The notes: generated by a model from the letters alone, not told the origin. DNA of 64,000 nucleotides from DASRHT01 sp035650355 (GCA_035650355.1 DASRHT010000046.1:1-64000), one strand, 5' to 3'; shown: positions 34,240-44,193, counted from the first letter of the stretch. Numbers and translations are program-made.

Positions 34240-36177
34240 TCAGCTACCAGGTGCAAGGTCTTCCCACGGCCAAAAAGCATTTTTGATGGTCCGCAGCGAT
34301 GCTCGCAATTGCGGGTAATGGCGCAGTAATACCGTCACCATGCTGTTGTTTTTGATCCAATCCATACCAACTGGTGTATAGACCTGAGGAGTGAAGTCCT
34401 TCGTAAAGAAACGGTCACTATTCAATCTGCGTGATGCCATTAAAATGAAGATGCGGAACGCTGTATCGCTAAAGGCAAAGCCCTGAGGCCGACGTTCTGC
34501 GAATAGGCCAACCATGAGATCAACGCGGTCAATCTCATTATTATAGACCTGCCTCATTTCTTCGGCCCACTCTGGATGGTCGGTTATATCCTCGAAGGTT
34601 TTTGCAGGCTGTAAATGCAGCAGTTTACGGAATTCATTGTAGCGTGGGACACCGAGTTCCCGGCTGCGCATAATATCAATCGTTGCCAGATCGATATGAA
34701 TACCATCAGGCCGCTCAAAATCCTGAAGGAAACGGGGGTAATTATGCAGGACAATCGCGCCAGGGTGCAAAGTACCAAACGAGTAGAAGAGGTCAGCCAT
34801 GGCAATTTGCTTTGCCAGATCATGAGCCTTTGGTCCTGTAATCTGGTTCAAAGTTTTTTCTGCGATAACATGCCCATCTTGGGCCGAGCGGAAGCTAAAT
34901 TCATCGCGGATAAGTGGATGCATCTTATACACGGCGACAAATTCTTCGGTCAGAGCATAAGGTATTCCATAGTGATTCGTTTCTGAACCAGGAATGCCAC
35001 TGATGACCTCTCTGTTACTGAGACGCCCAAACACGTTGCTGAGCCGTTCTGTCTCCAACCCCCACCAGTTTGCTCTCAATGCACGCTGTGTTGTTGGATG
35101 ACTGATGACAGCAGGAGTCCACTCAACGGTATGAATTTTTGCCAGCAGCGCGGCATTAATCAGTCGCGCACGGTCGAATATTTCATCATCAGACCAGGTG
35201 GGATACTCAGCTTTTAGATGGTCACAGATCGCATTGTGCTCTTGTACGAACAGCGTTTGCATCATTTCGAGCCCGAGCCACCAACCTGGAACCTGTCTTG
35301 GGTCAAGATCGGGATCATCTGGCAGTTTTAGCAAGCTGTCATCGCCGATGATCAGTTTGCCTTCTTTGCCTGAGCGGACAAGCCTCTGGGCCTTATGACT
35401 ACTTCCATACAGTTGCGAAGCATCCCACCAATGGGTCTCGGTGTTTATATGAGTTGGTGGAAAGCTTCTCCCCTGGGGGCCGCGTGTGGGATCAGACGAC
35501 GTTCGCATAATAAGCATCGGATTTTGCTGCCATGGATCATCCTGGCCTAATGGGATTTTCCAGGGATTCTCTTTAGGGCTTTTCCCATGACTGAACCAAT
35601 CCCGAATCATAAACTGAATCCAGGCAGCAGCCAGGGAATTGAGCGTTGTTGCCGGCTGGAACGTCTCACGAGTAAGCAACTCGCGGCTCACAGTCCGTGG
35701 GTTGGGGGTAAGGATCGCCGGTTCTTTTTCGGGATAGGTGTGCTCAATAGGGACATTGTGACCAAACCGCGACCCGGCCATCCCCATCAATGGGTGCTCA
35801 AGATCATTATAAGTCCCGTCTGGAGTACGGGTAGTAGCAAAGCGTTGGCTGAACGCATCAATGGCTGGGAGATCGACCGATGGAATACTCGTTGTGTCGT
35901 AGAGATTGTGTCGCCGTAGAATATTGCGTAGGCCAAATATGACAGACAGGCCCAATGGCCACGGTAATCGATCCCATCCGATGGTCTGATCAACTTTCTG
36001 CGCCAACTGATCATATACCATCCCGAACCATGACCAACGATAGGCCCCTGGCTCAGCAGCGGGTTGCGCGCCTCTTTGTGCTTCAAGCTGGCGACGCTGT
36101 AAGATCGCTGCTGTGCTGATCCCGAGCCCTAATAACGCCAGGAATGCATAGCCTTTGTGTTTCGTCGATTGTCGCAT
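34240..36177 (-). CDS. Alpha-dioxygenase-like haem peroxidase
   Basis: This 645-residue haem enzyme resembles plant and fungal fatty-acid alpha-dioxygenases of the cyclooxygenase/animal peroxidase superfamily. Key residues are present: the distal His197 in QFMIRDWFSH, the catalytic tyrosine and proximal histidine in VYKMH (Tyr417, His420), plus THINTETHWWDASQLYG and HTVEWTPAVI. An N-terminal hydrophobic segment (about 9-25) suggests membrane anchoring. Such enzymes add O2 to the alpha carbon of fatty acids. It ends an operon with a GMC oxidoreductase (33 bases upstream), a small membrane protein and a patatin. AAGGAGAAC precedes the start. Activity is inferred from motifs. Confidence 0.87.
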   Translation of the reverse strand: MRQSTKHKGYAFLALLGLGISTAAILQRRQLEAQRGAQPAAEPGAYRWSWFGMVYDQLAQKVDQTIGWDRLPWPLGLSVIFGLRNILRRHNLYDTTSIPSVDLPAIDAFSQRFATTRTPDGTYNDLEHPLMGMAGSRFGHNVPIEHTYPEKEPAILTPNPRTVSRELLTRETFQPATTLNSLAAAWIQFMIRDWFSHGKSPKENPWKIPLGQDDPWQQNPMLIMRTSSDPTRGPQGRSFPPTHINTETHWWDASQLYGSSHKAQRLVRSGKEGKLIIGDDSLLKLPDDPDLDPRQVPGWWLGLEMMQTLFVQEHNAICDHLKAEYPTWSDDEIFDRARLINAALLAKIHTVEWTPAVISHPTTQRALRANWWGLETERLSNVFGRLSNREVISGIPGSETNHYGIPYALTEEFVAVYKMHPLIRDEFSFRSAQDGHVIAEKTLNQITGPKAHDLAKQIAMADLFYSFGTLHPGAIVLHNYPRFLQDFERPDGIHIDLATIDIMRSRELGVPRYNEFRKLLHLQPAKTFEDITDHPEWAEEMRQVYNNEIDRVDLMVGLFAERRPQGFAFSDTAFRIFILMASRRLNSDRFFTKDFTPQVYTPVGMDWIKNNSMVTVLLRHYPQLRASLRTIKNAFWPWEDLAPGS

Positions 36178-36210
36178 CTTTGTTCTCCTTGAAATTATAC
36201 TTATCTATGG

Positions 36211-38172
36211 CTAACGATGACGAGGTAAAACACGCTCACGACTTTTCTCTTCACGGCCATTGGCAGACATACGCTTATCCAGTGCCTCCATAAGAATGAC
36301 ATCGCTTGCTTTCTCGCTAATCATGTAGATGGCACTGGCAATAAAGAAACCAGGAATACGAGGAAAGACAGATGCATCCACTACGCGTAAATTTCTCGTG
36401 CCATAGACACGAAATTTACTATCAACTACCGCCATACTGTCTTCCTGCGGTCCCATTTTGCAGGTGCAGGACGCATGGTGACCCCATGCCTGATCTCTGA
36501 CAAATTGCCGCAATGCCTCCTGGGTCTTGATATCCTCTCCTGGGATGATTTCTTTCTGAACGACGTTGTGAGCATGCTGCATCATGCCTCGAACGAACTC
36601 CACCCCATTGACAACTGCCTGCAAGTCTTCGCTGGTCTCATCATTGCCCTCGTGAAAGTAGTGGAAATTAATGTCAGGGACATCTCGTGGATCTGCTGAC
36701 CTGAGAGTCACTCTGCCCGCACTATTGCGTGTATGGGCTTTGAGAACGGCCCAGGTGAAGTAATTGCGCGCTGTTTCAAGCTCTTTGGAAAACCCAGGGA
36801 AATAGCCCTGAAAGGAACTTGGTAAGCCGAAGATGTAGAGGTCCGGCACGTCTTTATCCTGGCTTGACTTCTTACTAATGCCCACAACCACACCATTTGT
36901 TGCATATACTCCCTTGCCCGCTTGCCATGCAATAAAGCCAGGATCAGGTTTTTGCCCTGGTATAGGAGCTTTGAACGTGAGATCGCGTAGTAATGGAAAA
37001 TCTGCTTTCATCTCGTAGACGACACCGACCTCGTAGCGGTCCTGGAGGTTTTCGCCAACGCCGGGTAGATGGACCCGGGTCTCGATCCCAAAGTGAGCCA
37101 GTTCTTCCCGCGGACCTATACCCGAGAGTTTGAGCAATTGTGGTGTATTGAAGGCACCTGCCGAAAGGATCACTTCTTTTTTGACCAGTACCCGTTTTAC
37201 CGCTGGCACATGGGTATTCTGGTCGGCATTTGGGTCGGCCCGGTAAAGATGTTTGCCCTCAAGATACTCAACACCCACAGCCGTATTGTCTTCACGAAAA
37301 AGGATTTTTGTCGCCAGTGCGTTTGTTTTGATGGTGAGATCATCTGGGAAGGCTTTTTGTACTCGACGAAGATATTCACGCGTACCCGTTCGCTTCCCTA
37401 CGTGGGTTGCGATAGGGGTAAGCCAGAGGCCCTGCGAGTTGCGTAGCTGGACCTGCCAATCATTTGGATCGAAGTAGCCTTCTAAACTTTCTAATGGGGT
37501 CAGTGGTCTGCCTAGCGTTTCTGTTAAGGTCGCTTCGGCTGCTGCCACAATGACTTTCAGGAGTTCTCGATCCTTGACTACGAGAGTAGGATCGGCCAGA
37601 TTCGTAGTGAGCCATCCGTGAAAACCATGACGACCTGGATTACCAAGCAGAGGTGAGAGCCGCGGAATAGCCCGGAGCAGTCCCGCAAGGAAACGGCTGC
37701 GAGAGCGCAACAATGGCGCTCTGACATAGCTGCAACGTTCAAGCCGCTCAAAGTATTCCCGCATCTTATCACTAGACCAGGATAGGTCTCCGGTGAGGCG
37801 TACGATCTCATCCCAATCACTGTTATGTGGATAGATCGTAATCATCGCATTATGCGCAGTACATCCCCCCAGCGTGCCTGAACGGGGGTACAATACCCCA
37901 TTACGCTCTGGCGTAAATTTTCTGTCGCGGCGTTGTTGCTCGTCATCAGCATAGTGTCGTACAAAGTAGTCCCAACGAAGATGTACGTCTTCGTTAGCTA
38001 ATGGATGAAAAGCCGGCACTTGATAGTTGTAGCCCTCATATACCCCTCCGGCTTCAAGCAATAGCACCTTCTGGCCAGCACGCGCTAGATTGCCTGCAAG
38101 CGGCCCACCTCCAGCACCAGAGCCAATGATGACATAATCATAGGAGACATGATCGTTCATCGTGCTGTTCAT
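36211..38172 (-). CDS. GMC-family FAD oxidoreductase
   Basis: This 653-residue flavoprotein belongs to the glucose-methanol-choline family, which oxidises alcohols or aldehydes. It has the FAD fold YDYVIIGSGAGGGPLAG, the signature SGIGPREELAHFGI, and the C-terminal active-site region WGHHASCTCKMG (His565/566) followed by LRVVDASVFPRIPG. Length and motifs are closest to long-chain alcohol oxidase/choline dehydrogenase types. Its ATG overlaps the preceding gene's stop (ATGA), so the two are translationally coupled. Oxidation of fatty alcohols or aldehydes made nearby is inferred. Confidence 0.9.
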   Translation of the reverse strand: MNSTMNDHVSYDYVIIGSGAGGGPLAGNLARAGQKVLLLEAGGVYEGYNYQVPAFHPLANEDVHLRWDYFVRHYADDEQQRRDRKFTPERNGVLYPRSGTLGGCTAHNAMITIYPHNSDWDEIVRLTGDLSWSSDKMREYFERLERCSYVRAPLLRSRSRFLAGLLRAIPRLSPLLGNPGRHGFHGWLTTNLADPTLVVKDRELLKVIVAAAEATLTETLGRPLTPLESLEGYFDPNDWQVQLRNSQGLWLTPIATHVGKRTGTREYLRRVQKAFPDDLTIKTNALATKILFREDNTAVGVEYLEGKHLYRADPNADQNTHVPAVKRVLVKKEVILSAGAFNTPQLLKLSGIGPREELAHFGIETRVHLPGVGENLQDRYEVGVVYEMKADFPLLRDLTFKAPIPGQKPDPGFIAWQAGKGVYATNGVVVGISKKSSQDKDVPDLYIFGLPSSFQGYFPGFSKELETARNYFTWAVLKAHTRNSAGRVTLRSADPRDVPDINFHYFHEGNDETSEDLQAVVNGVEFVRGMMQHAHNVVQKEIIPGEDIKTQEALRQFVRDQAWGHHASCTCKMGPQEDSMAVVDSKFRVYGTRNLRVVDASVFPRIPGFFIASAIYMISEKASDVILMEALDKRMSANGREEKSRERVLPRHR

Positions 38173-38639
38173 ACCTTTCTGCTCCTTTGCGAACCATTAC
38201 AAGGCCTGGTAGGTTGGGCAAGGATTGCCAAAACGGTATTGATTGTAGAGATGAGGGTCACGGTAATAGCCGAGCGCCAGGGTAGCTGTCTTTGCAGGCC
38301 GGCCCAAACAGCCGCGAGGGTATCCGAAGCATGAATAATGACGGCTGTACGTAGCGCTTCCGCAACTGTGGCTGGAACAGGTGAAAGTAATGCTGCACCG
38401 ATGATAACAGTGCGAACTCCAAAGAGGCGAAAGACGTACAGGATGGCAGGATTGCGAGTTGTATCAACACCAAGCCTGCGGGCCAGAACCTGGGGAAAGA
38501 AGAGAGCTGTCGCACCATTGAAGAGCCTGATGCCTCCAAGGACTATACGTGCATAGTCGCCTCTACGGTTGCGTTGCATTTCAAACGTGGCCTCATCGTC
38601 CTTAAGAGGTCGATAAAAGCTAGTGCTCGTCGTGTCCAT
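38169..38639 (-). CDS. Small membrane protein (DUF4267-like)
   Basis: This protein of 156 residues has a polar start (YRPLKDDEATFEMQRNR) and about four hydrophobic helices (from about residue 35 onward), including GIRLFNGATALFFP and VFRLFGVRTVIIGAALL, a pattern seen in DUF4267-like proteins. The start at 38639 follows AAGGAGCAAGACT. Its stop overlaps the GMC start by four bases. It may anchor or organise the lipid-oxidation enzymes, but function is unknown. Confidence 0.75.
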   Translation of the reverse strand: MDTTSTSFYRPLKDDEATFEMQRNRRGDYARIVLGGIRLFNGATALFFPQVLARRLGVDTTRNPAILYVFRLFGVRTVIIGAALLSPVPATVAEALRTAVIIHASDTLAAVWAGLQRQLPWRSAITVTLISTINTVLAILAQPTRPCNGSQRSRKV

Positions 38640-38742
38640 AGTCTTGCTCCTTCCGTTCCATTCCTCGACGCGTATAACCTGATTCTTCGGTGAAAGAAAA
38701 TGATGCGTACACCTGTTCCGATGCCTCGCTATCTCTGCCTTG

Positions 38743-39711
38743 TTATCTTGGAGAGGGAGTCGGTTGGCGACGAAACTCAGCAATGTATTTGGCGAAGTCC
38801 CAATGTTCCAGAAACTGCCTGGCGGCATGAACGCCAGAGTCGTATAACGCAACCTTTTGTTCGAGTGAGAGATTGAAGTCCGTCGTCATAATGCCAAGCG
38901 TATCGACTTTTGTGGTACGCACGTATTTATCGTTTTCCAGGTAATAGGTACTGGGAGCTTCGATAGCCGTGAAGAAGAGGGCAGCCAACTCGTCAATGGG
39001 ATTGTTGATCATGTGTGGCATGGACTCAATGGGATTATGTTCATCGACAAGCTTAATCCCAAATGTAGGCCACGGAGGAGATCCCTCAGAGTCAAATATC
39101 TCTACAGGGAAATTACTCAACAGTCCACCGTCAACGATGTAAGACCCCTTCAACTTGATTGGCTCAAAAAAGAAAGGGATGCTGATGCTCATGCGTACAG
39201 CTAGCGAAACATCCAGGTCTTCTGGTGTCATACCGTAGAGTTTAATGTCCTGTGGAAGGACGAGCTTACGTCGCCGTGTAATATCTGAGGCAACCACGCG
39301 GAGTTTGAAACGGTAGCGATCCTTATCAGCATACTCAGGCAAAATGAGATCGCCAAAGGTATGAACACCTTTCTTTGCGAGCAAATCTCGGATGAACTCC
39401 CGTAGTGCATCACCTTTATACAAACCCTGGCGCATGATCTCGTTAAGAACAGGACCTACGAATGGAATGTGACCGAGGAGGGGAGGATCTGTAAACGTGC
39501 TAAAGCCAATGCTCATGCTGATCTTTTTGAGTTCATCAGCAGTATAGCCAGCAGCAAGCAGAGCAGCTACAATAGCTCCTGCGGACGTCCCCGCGACATT
39601 GACAAATTCGTATCCTTTTTCCTCAAAGACCGAGAGCGCACCAACGAGCCCAATCCCTTTCACCCCTCCTCCCTCGAATACTCCATCGACCTTACCACCC
39701 TGTTGATTCAT
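38743..39711 (-). CDS. Patatin-like phospholipase
   Basis: This 322-residue lipid acyl hydrolase has the oxyanion loop FEGGGVKGIGLVGAL, the nucleophile elbow GTSAG (Ser43) and the catalytic Asp194 in VDGGLLSNFP, which together form the Ser-Asp dyad. It would release free fatty acids from phospholipids or other esters. It is the first gene of the four-gene operon, with GTGGAGG before the start and a 17-bp perfect palindrome about 25 bases upstream. Its product could supply substrate to the alpha-dioxygenase-like enzyme (inference). Confidence 0.92.
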   Translation of the reverse strand: MNQQGGKVDGVFEGGGVKGIGLVGALSVFEEKGYEFVNVAGTSAGAIVAALLAAGYTADELKKISMSIGFSTFTDPPLLGHIPFVGPVLNEIMRQGLYKGDALREFIRDLLAKKGVHTFGDLILPEYADKDRYRFKLRVVASDITRRRKLVLPQDIKLYGMTPEDLDVSLAVRMSISIPFFFEPIKLKGSYIVDGGLLSNFPVEIFDSEGSPPWPTFGIKLVDEHNPIESMPHMINNPIDELAALFFTAIEAPSTYYLENDKYVRTTKVDTLGIMTTDFNLSLEQKVALYDSGVHAARQFLEHWDFAKYIAEFRRQPTPSPR

Positions 39712-39735
39712 AGGTAACCTCCACAGAAATCAAAT

Positions 39736-39773
39736 CTAACAATATTTTCTGCAAAAGCAGAAAATATTGTTAG
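39736..39773. promoter_or_regulatory. 17-bp perfect palindrome upstream of the patatin operon
   Basis: Arms CTAACAATATTTTCTGC and GCAGAAAATATTGTTAG are exact complements around the loop AAAA. The site lies 25 bases before the patatin start codon in an AT-rich gap. It could be an operator or a leader hairpin; no T-run or neighbouring gene suggests a terminator for anything else. Confidence 0.65.
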
Positions 39774-40258
39774 GAGACAATCTATCTATTGTAGATAAAG
39801 AATTTTGTTAAAATTTGATCAAAAATATAGAATCATAACTTAAAGTATCTCTTATTATCATCAGAAATAATCATAGCAGAAATTTTAAAATAAATCAAGT
39901 ATAAGACAACTGCTATATACTGATCTTCAATCATATTTATTCGTCTATAAACGAGCTTTCGACAAATTACAAGATCACAATTGTATGTGGTTTAGTAATA
40001 GTCAAATAAAAAGTGATTAAAGACAGCTCCATCTCTGTTGACTGGGAAACTTCCTTACTCAGAAAAAGGACAGCTAGCTTTAATGAGGGCGTCTCACCAC
40101 TGCTAGAACCGGTTGCCGATGTCCCAGAGGAACGGGGGCCTGGCGGGTCCGGGCAACGCATAATTTCGCCGTTGAGGGAGCATGGATAGAGCGCGTTCGG
40201 CATAGGGCTGACGGTAAATCGGACGCGCTGTAGCTCCCCGATTCATCGTGGGAGGTCT
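39774..40258. other. AT-rich intergenic region
   Basis: This stretch of nearly 500 bases, AT-rich in its first part, separates the lipid-oxidation operon from the purine operon. The only longer minus-strand frame (39967-40203) has no ribosome site or recognisable content. It probably holds the promoter of the patatin operon. Confidence 0.45.
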
Positions 40259-43216
40259 CTACGTTTGCGCATGAGCCTGTGCATGGGCATGGATGGCTTT
40301 TAGCATGCGTTCGGGCGTGAAGGGGACTTGCCGTATGCGTATACCCAGCGCGTCGGCGATGGCATTAGCGATGGCTGGCGCCATAGTGTTTGCAGAGATC
40401 TCGCCCATAGCCTTAGCGCCAAAGGGACCAGACGGATCGTAGGTTTCGATAAAATATGTTTGCATCTGCGGCATCTCGGTGGCATCGTAGATATGGTAAT
40501 CGTGCAGGCTGGTTGTGAGCAGTTTCCCTTGCTGATCGTAGATCAGTTCCTCGCTCAGACTCGCGCTCAGAGCCTGGGCTATGCTGCCCTGAACCTGACC
40601 TTCGGTGATCATTGGATTAATGACTCGCCCGGCATCGACGGCGGTTACGACCTTGACAACGCGAACGCAACCAGTCGCGGTATCTACCTCAACCTCGACG
40701 CCCTGAGCGACAAAAGAGATTGGCACATAGGGAACTTTCCACGATGCGGTGGTCATAATATGCCGATTCTCGATGTAGAAAGAGTAGGCCGCAATCTGCT
40801 GAATCGTCATTTTCTGCCCGCTGGGAGCAACCACCACGCCGCGTCTGATCTTCAGCGTTTCGGAGAGCGTATTCAACATTCGTCCACCCACCGTCAGAAT
40901 CTGGCGGCGCACCTGCTCTGCGGCCCTCTTCACCGCACCCCCACTGGCATAGAGGGTCGAGGCGGCGCTCGAACCCATCTCAAAAGGGGTAACGCTGGTA
41001 TCAGCAGTGTGCATCAATATACTTTCAACAGGCACGCCGAGCGCCTCGGCAGCAATCTGGGCCAGTAGCGTCTCGGAACCGCTTCCTCCATCGTTGGCAC
41101 CCACGAAGACGTCGAAAGAACCATCCTCGTTGAGCTTAATCATGGCTCCCCCGGTACCCACGCCCACCGTCTGCGGGCTGTAAAGGGCCAGGGCAAGCCC
41201 AACGCCATGACGTACAGCTTGATTGCTCACCCGCCCGCGCTTCTCGCTCCAGTTTAACTTCTCCACTACTGTTTGCAAACACTGAGGCAGGCCACAGCTC
41301 TCAACCAGAGGCGCGGCTTCTCTCGATCTTTTTAACTCTTTTGTCAGGGGATACTCGTCACCAACCTTGATCCAGTTTTTCCGCCGCAATGCCAGCGCAT
41401 CCATGCCGAGTTGCTTTGCAATCTCGTCCATGTGGCTCTCAAGCGCGAAGAACTCCGGCGCGGACTCGTAGCCACGCGCAGCGCCCGTCGGCGGCTGACT
41501 GGTATAGAGTATCTCGGCCACAAAACGCATATTTGGACAGGGATAGAGCGCCAGCGTTTTGGAGGAGGCGGCTCCCTGAGTAATTAACGGATGCGTCGCG
41601 TAGGCTCCCGTGCTGGCGAGGAGCGCCAGTTGATTAGCGGTGATCGTGCCGTCGCGCTTCACCCCGGTTTTCAGGCGTAAGACATACTGTTGACGCGTAC
41701 GGCTGCTGCGAAACTCTTCCTGCCGCGAGTAGGCCAGCATCACCGGTCGATTGGTAGTCACGGTGAGGAGGGCACAGAGATCTTCCAGCACTATCTCCTG
41801 TTTCGTTCCCAGGCTACTGCCAATATGCGAACTGACAACCCTGATGCGCCGAGAAGGAATAGCAAGCAATGAGGCAAGGACCCGACGAATATAATGGGGA
41901 GCCTCCGTACTTGTGCGCACGATCAGGGAATCATTCTCGTCAAAGTATGTGATGACGGTGTGATTCTCAGCAGGTACCTGCTGCTGCACCGGCACGAAAT
42001 ACTCGCCCTCGACCACCAGATCGGCCTCGGCAAAGCCACGCTCAACGTCACCGGTGTCGGCATGCAGACGTGCGGCGATATTGCGCGAGGCATCAAAAAT
42101 GCCATGTGACTCGGACTCCGGGTGCAGACGGGGAGCGCCCTGATTCAGCGCCTGGCGCGGATCAAGAATGGGCGGCAGAGGATCATACTCGACCCGAATA
42201 AGCTTGATGGCCCGCTCAGCGATCTCTGGCGTTTCTGCCGCGACTGCCGCAACACGATCACCGGTATAACGCACAACATAATCCAGGCAATATTGATCGG
42301 CGATCCTGGCGCCTGGCTGTGTATATTCAACGCTGGAATAGGGTGTGCGCGGCACATCTCTATAGGTCAAGACGGCATGCACGCCCGGCAGAGCCTTTGC
42401 CTCAGATATATCAATATTACGGATAACGGCGTGCGCGTGCGGGCTGGTTAAAATACGTCCGTAAAGCATGCCTCGTGGCTGGCTATCGGCCACGAAAGAG
42501 GCTTTCCCGGTTACCAGCCTGGCCGCATCGATACGCTCCACCGGCTGACCAATAACTTGCAGATCGCTGACAAGAGCGGCGACCATGCCGGTATGCCCGG
42601 CAGTGATGGCAGGGATTTTCGTTGTTGCCCCAGCCGCATTGCCAGTAACCGCCTGTCGCAGTTTGCCACCGAGCGCCGAGATCACGCCGGTCGGAGTTTT
42701 CTCGGGGGTCTCCTGGTCGGGCTTGATAATATTGTGCTCGGGCGGCGTTACGACCTCGCCCCGCATCATCGCGGCAGCGCGTAGAACGGCCTGCACGGGT
42801 TTTTCATAGCCGGTACAGCGACAGAGATTGCCGGAGAGCGCATCCCGCACTTCGCTTTCGGTCGGGCTGGCATTTTCTTTTAGCAGGGCGTAGGCTGCGA
42901 GCAGCATGCCAGGGGCACAAAAACCGCACTGGACCGCCCCCAACTCAATAAAAGCTTTTTGCAGTGGGTGTTGCGAGCGAGCAACTTCCAGGCTTTCAAC
43001 CGTGGCAAGCGTACAGCCACCCGCTTGCGCGGCCAGCATCACGCAACTGGGGCGAGGGATGCCATCGACCAGCACGGTACAGGCTCCGCACTCGCCCGTT
43101 TCGCAGCCCTGTTTGACGCTGCAATAGCCCTCGCGGCGCAGCATCATCAGCAGCGATTCGTTGGCCGCGACATCCACACTGGCAATAACGCCATTGATAC
43201 GCAACTCGAGTTCCAT
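40259..43216 (-). CDS. Xanthine dehydrogenase, fused [2Fe-2S] and molybdopterin subunit
   Basis: This 985-residue protein joins the small iron-sulfur and the large molybdenum subunits of a xanthine oxidase family enzyme. The plant-type ferredoxin part (about 1-80) has CETGECGACTVLVDG, and the second cluster domain (about 80-160) has CGFCAPGM and CRCTGY. After a short linker (about 165-215), the molybdopterin domain (about 220-985) ends with KAMGEISANTMAPAI, holding the expected catalytic Glu. It follows the FAD subunit with three bases between stop and start and a GAAAGGGG site. With adenine deaminase upstream it should turn hypoxanthine and xanthine into urate. Confidence 0.92.
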   Translation of the reverse strand: MELELRINGVIASVDVAANESLLMMLRREGYCSVKQGCETGECGACTVLVDGIPRPSCVMLAAQAGGCTLATVESLEVARSQHPLQKAFIELGAVQCGFCAPGMLLAAYALLKENASPTESEVRDALSGNLCRCTGYEKPVQAVLRAAAMMRGEVVTPPEHNIIKPDQETPEKTPTGVISALGGKLRQAVTGNAAGATTKIPAITAGHTGMVAALVSDLQVIGQPVERIDAARLVTGKASFVADSQPRGMLYGRILTSPHAHAVIRNIDISEAKALPGVHAVLTYRDVPRTPYSSVEYTQPGARIADQYCLDYVVRYTGDRVAAVAAETPEIAERAIKLIRVEYDPLPPILDPRQALNQGAPRLHPESESHGIFDASRNIAARLHADTGDVERGFAEADLVVEGEYFVPVQQQVPAENHTVITYFDENDSLIVRTSTEAPHYIRRVLASLLAIPSRRIRVVSSHIGSSLGTKQEIVLEDLCALLTVTTNRPVMLAYSRQEEFRSSRTRQQYVLRLKTGVKRDGTITANQLALLASTGAYATHPLITQGAASSKTLALYPCPNMRFVAEILYTSQPPTGAARGYESAPEFFALESHMDEIAKQLGMDALALRRKNWIKVGDEYPLTKELKRSREAAPLVESCGLPQCLQTVVEKLNWSEKRGRVSNQAVRHGVGLALALYSPQTVGVGTGGAMIKLNEDGSFDVFVGANDGGSGSETLLAQIAAEALGVPVESILMHTADTSVTPFEMGSSAASTLYASGGAVKRAAEQVRRQILTVGGRMLNTLSETLKIRRGVVVAPSGQKMTIQQIAAYSFYIENRHIMTTASWKVPYVPISFVAQGVEVEVDTATGCVRVVKVVTAVDAGRVINPMITEGQVQGSIAQALSASLSEELIYDQQGKLLTTSLHDYHIYDATEMPQMQTYFIETYDPSGPFGAKAMGEISANTMAPAIANAIADALGIRIRQVPFTPERMLKAIHAHAQAHAQT

Positions 43217-43219
43217 GAG

Positions 43220-44188
43220 TTAGCGGCCCCTTTCCGATGAAACCATACCACGCCAGTGTGCCACATTTGTCGCCTCTTCAAGCGCATGATATGCCAGCTT
43301 CATGGCACAAACACGCCGATAGCCGCTGCTGACGCGCATATCTGAAGGCGGACGGAATTCCGCCATGCCGACGCGTAACGCCTCCAGCAGTTGCTGGCCA
43401 TTCACCGGATGGGCTACGGCCTGGCCTGCGAGCTGCCGCTCGACGCCGTAGACGCGCACAGGCTCCATATTCGCACCGCCGAACGCCAGGTGGACGCGCC
43501 GGTAGGTCTCGTTCTCGACTTCCACCAGGACAGCCACGTTCAACAACGCGACATCTGAAGACGTACGCGCAATGCGCGCAAAGGATATGCCGCTTTGCAG
43601 CCCCGGGCGAGGCACCACCACCTCGATAATAAGCTCGCTGGGGCGCCGCTCCATGCTCAATGAGCTACAATTAAGACGCCGCTCTTGCTTTCCCCTATAG
43701 ACAACGCCCGACAGCCCCAACCCGGGACGCTCAGAGGTCCCGGCGCTAAGGTTGAACTGTGTTTTTGAGCCTGAACGCACCACCACTTCGGCATTTAATG
43801 CCACCAGGGCGGTCAGCAGATCAGCCTGAGAGGCAACTCCCACTGCCAATGTTCCGCCAATGGTCGCGCTATTGCGAATTAAGCGTGATGACGAAGACGC
43901 AAGGGCCGCACGCGAGAGCAATCCTGTCGCAAACTCTTTGAGCAAGGAGGCATCTACCATACTTTGCAGGGTCGTCATGGCTCCGATGTGAATACTGTGC
44001 TGGTCCTCGGTAATATAGGCAAGCCCAAGATCGCGCAGATCGACCACGGCTTGAATGGTATCATCCTGTAAGCCCAGCAAACTGGTGCCTCCAGCCAGGG
44101 GGACAGTCTTCGTATCGGGACGCCCTAAGAGGAGTAGCGCATCATCAATGTGCTCTACCCAATGATATTCAACGAGCTCAAGTAACAT
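43220..44188 (-). CDS. Xanthine dehydrogenase FAD-binding subunit
   Basis: This 322-residue CoxM-type flavin subunit passes electrons from the molybdenum/iron-sulfur protein to an acceptor. It shows the FAD_binding_5 pattern: VPLAGGTSLLGLQDD, AYITEDQHSIHIGAMTTLQS and RNSATIGGTLAVG. The start at 44188 lies five bases past the adenine deaminase stop, with AAGGTAG upstream; an earlier in-frame ATG at 44320 overlaps that gene. The C-terminal domain (about 200-322) is of the CO dehydrogenase flavoprotein type. Confidence 0.92.
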   Translation of the reverse strand: MLLELVEYHWVEHIDDALLLLGRPDTKTVPLAGGTSLLGLQDDTIQAVVDLRDLGLAYITEDQHSIHIGAMTTLQSMVDASLLKEFATGLLSRAALASSSSRLIRNSATIGGTLAVGVASQADLLTALVALNAEVVVRSGSKTQFNLSAGTSERPGLGLSGVVYRGKQERRLNCSSLSMERRPSELIIEVVVPRPGLQSGISFARIARTSSDVALLNVAVLVEVENETYRRVHLAFGGANMEPVRVYGVERQLAGQAVAHPVNGQQLLEALRVGMAEFRPPSDMRVSSGYRRVCAMKLAYHALEEATNVAHWRGMVSSERGR

Positions 44189-44193
44189 ACAAA

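Noticed and set aside
39967..40203. Minus-strand frame of 78 codons between the lipid and purine operons
   Set aside because: No ribosome site, low-complexity Pro/Ser content, and no relation to neighbours.
40328..41068. Plus-strand frame of 246 codons opposite xanthine dehydrogenase
   Set aside because: Shadow frame over a well-supported gene, with no start signal.
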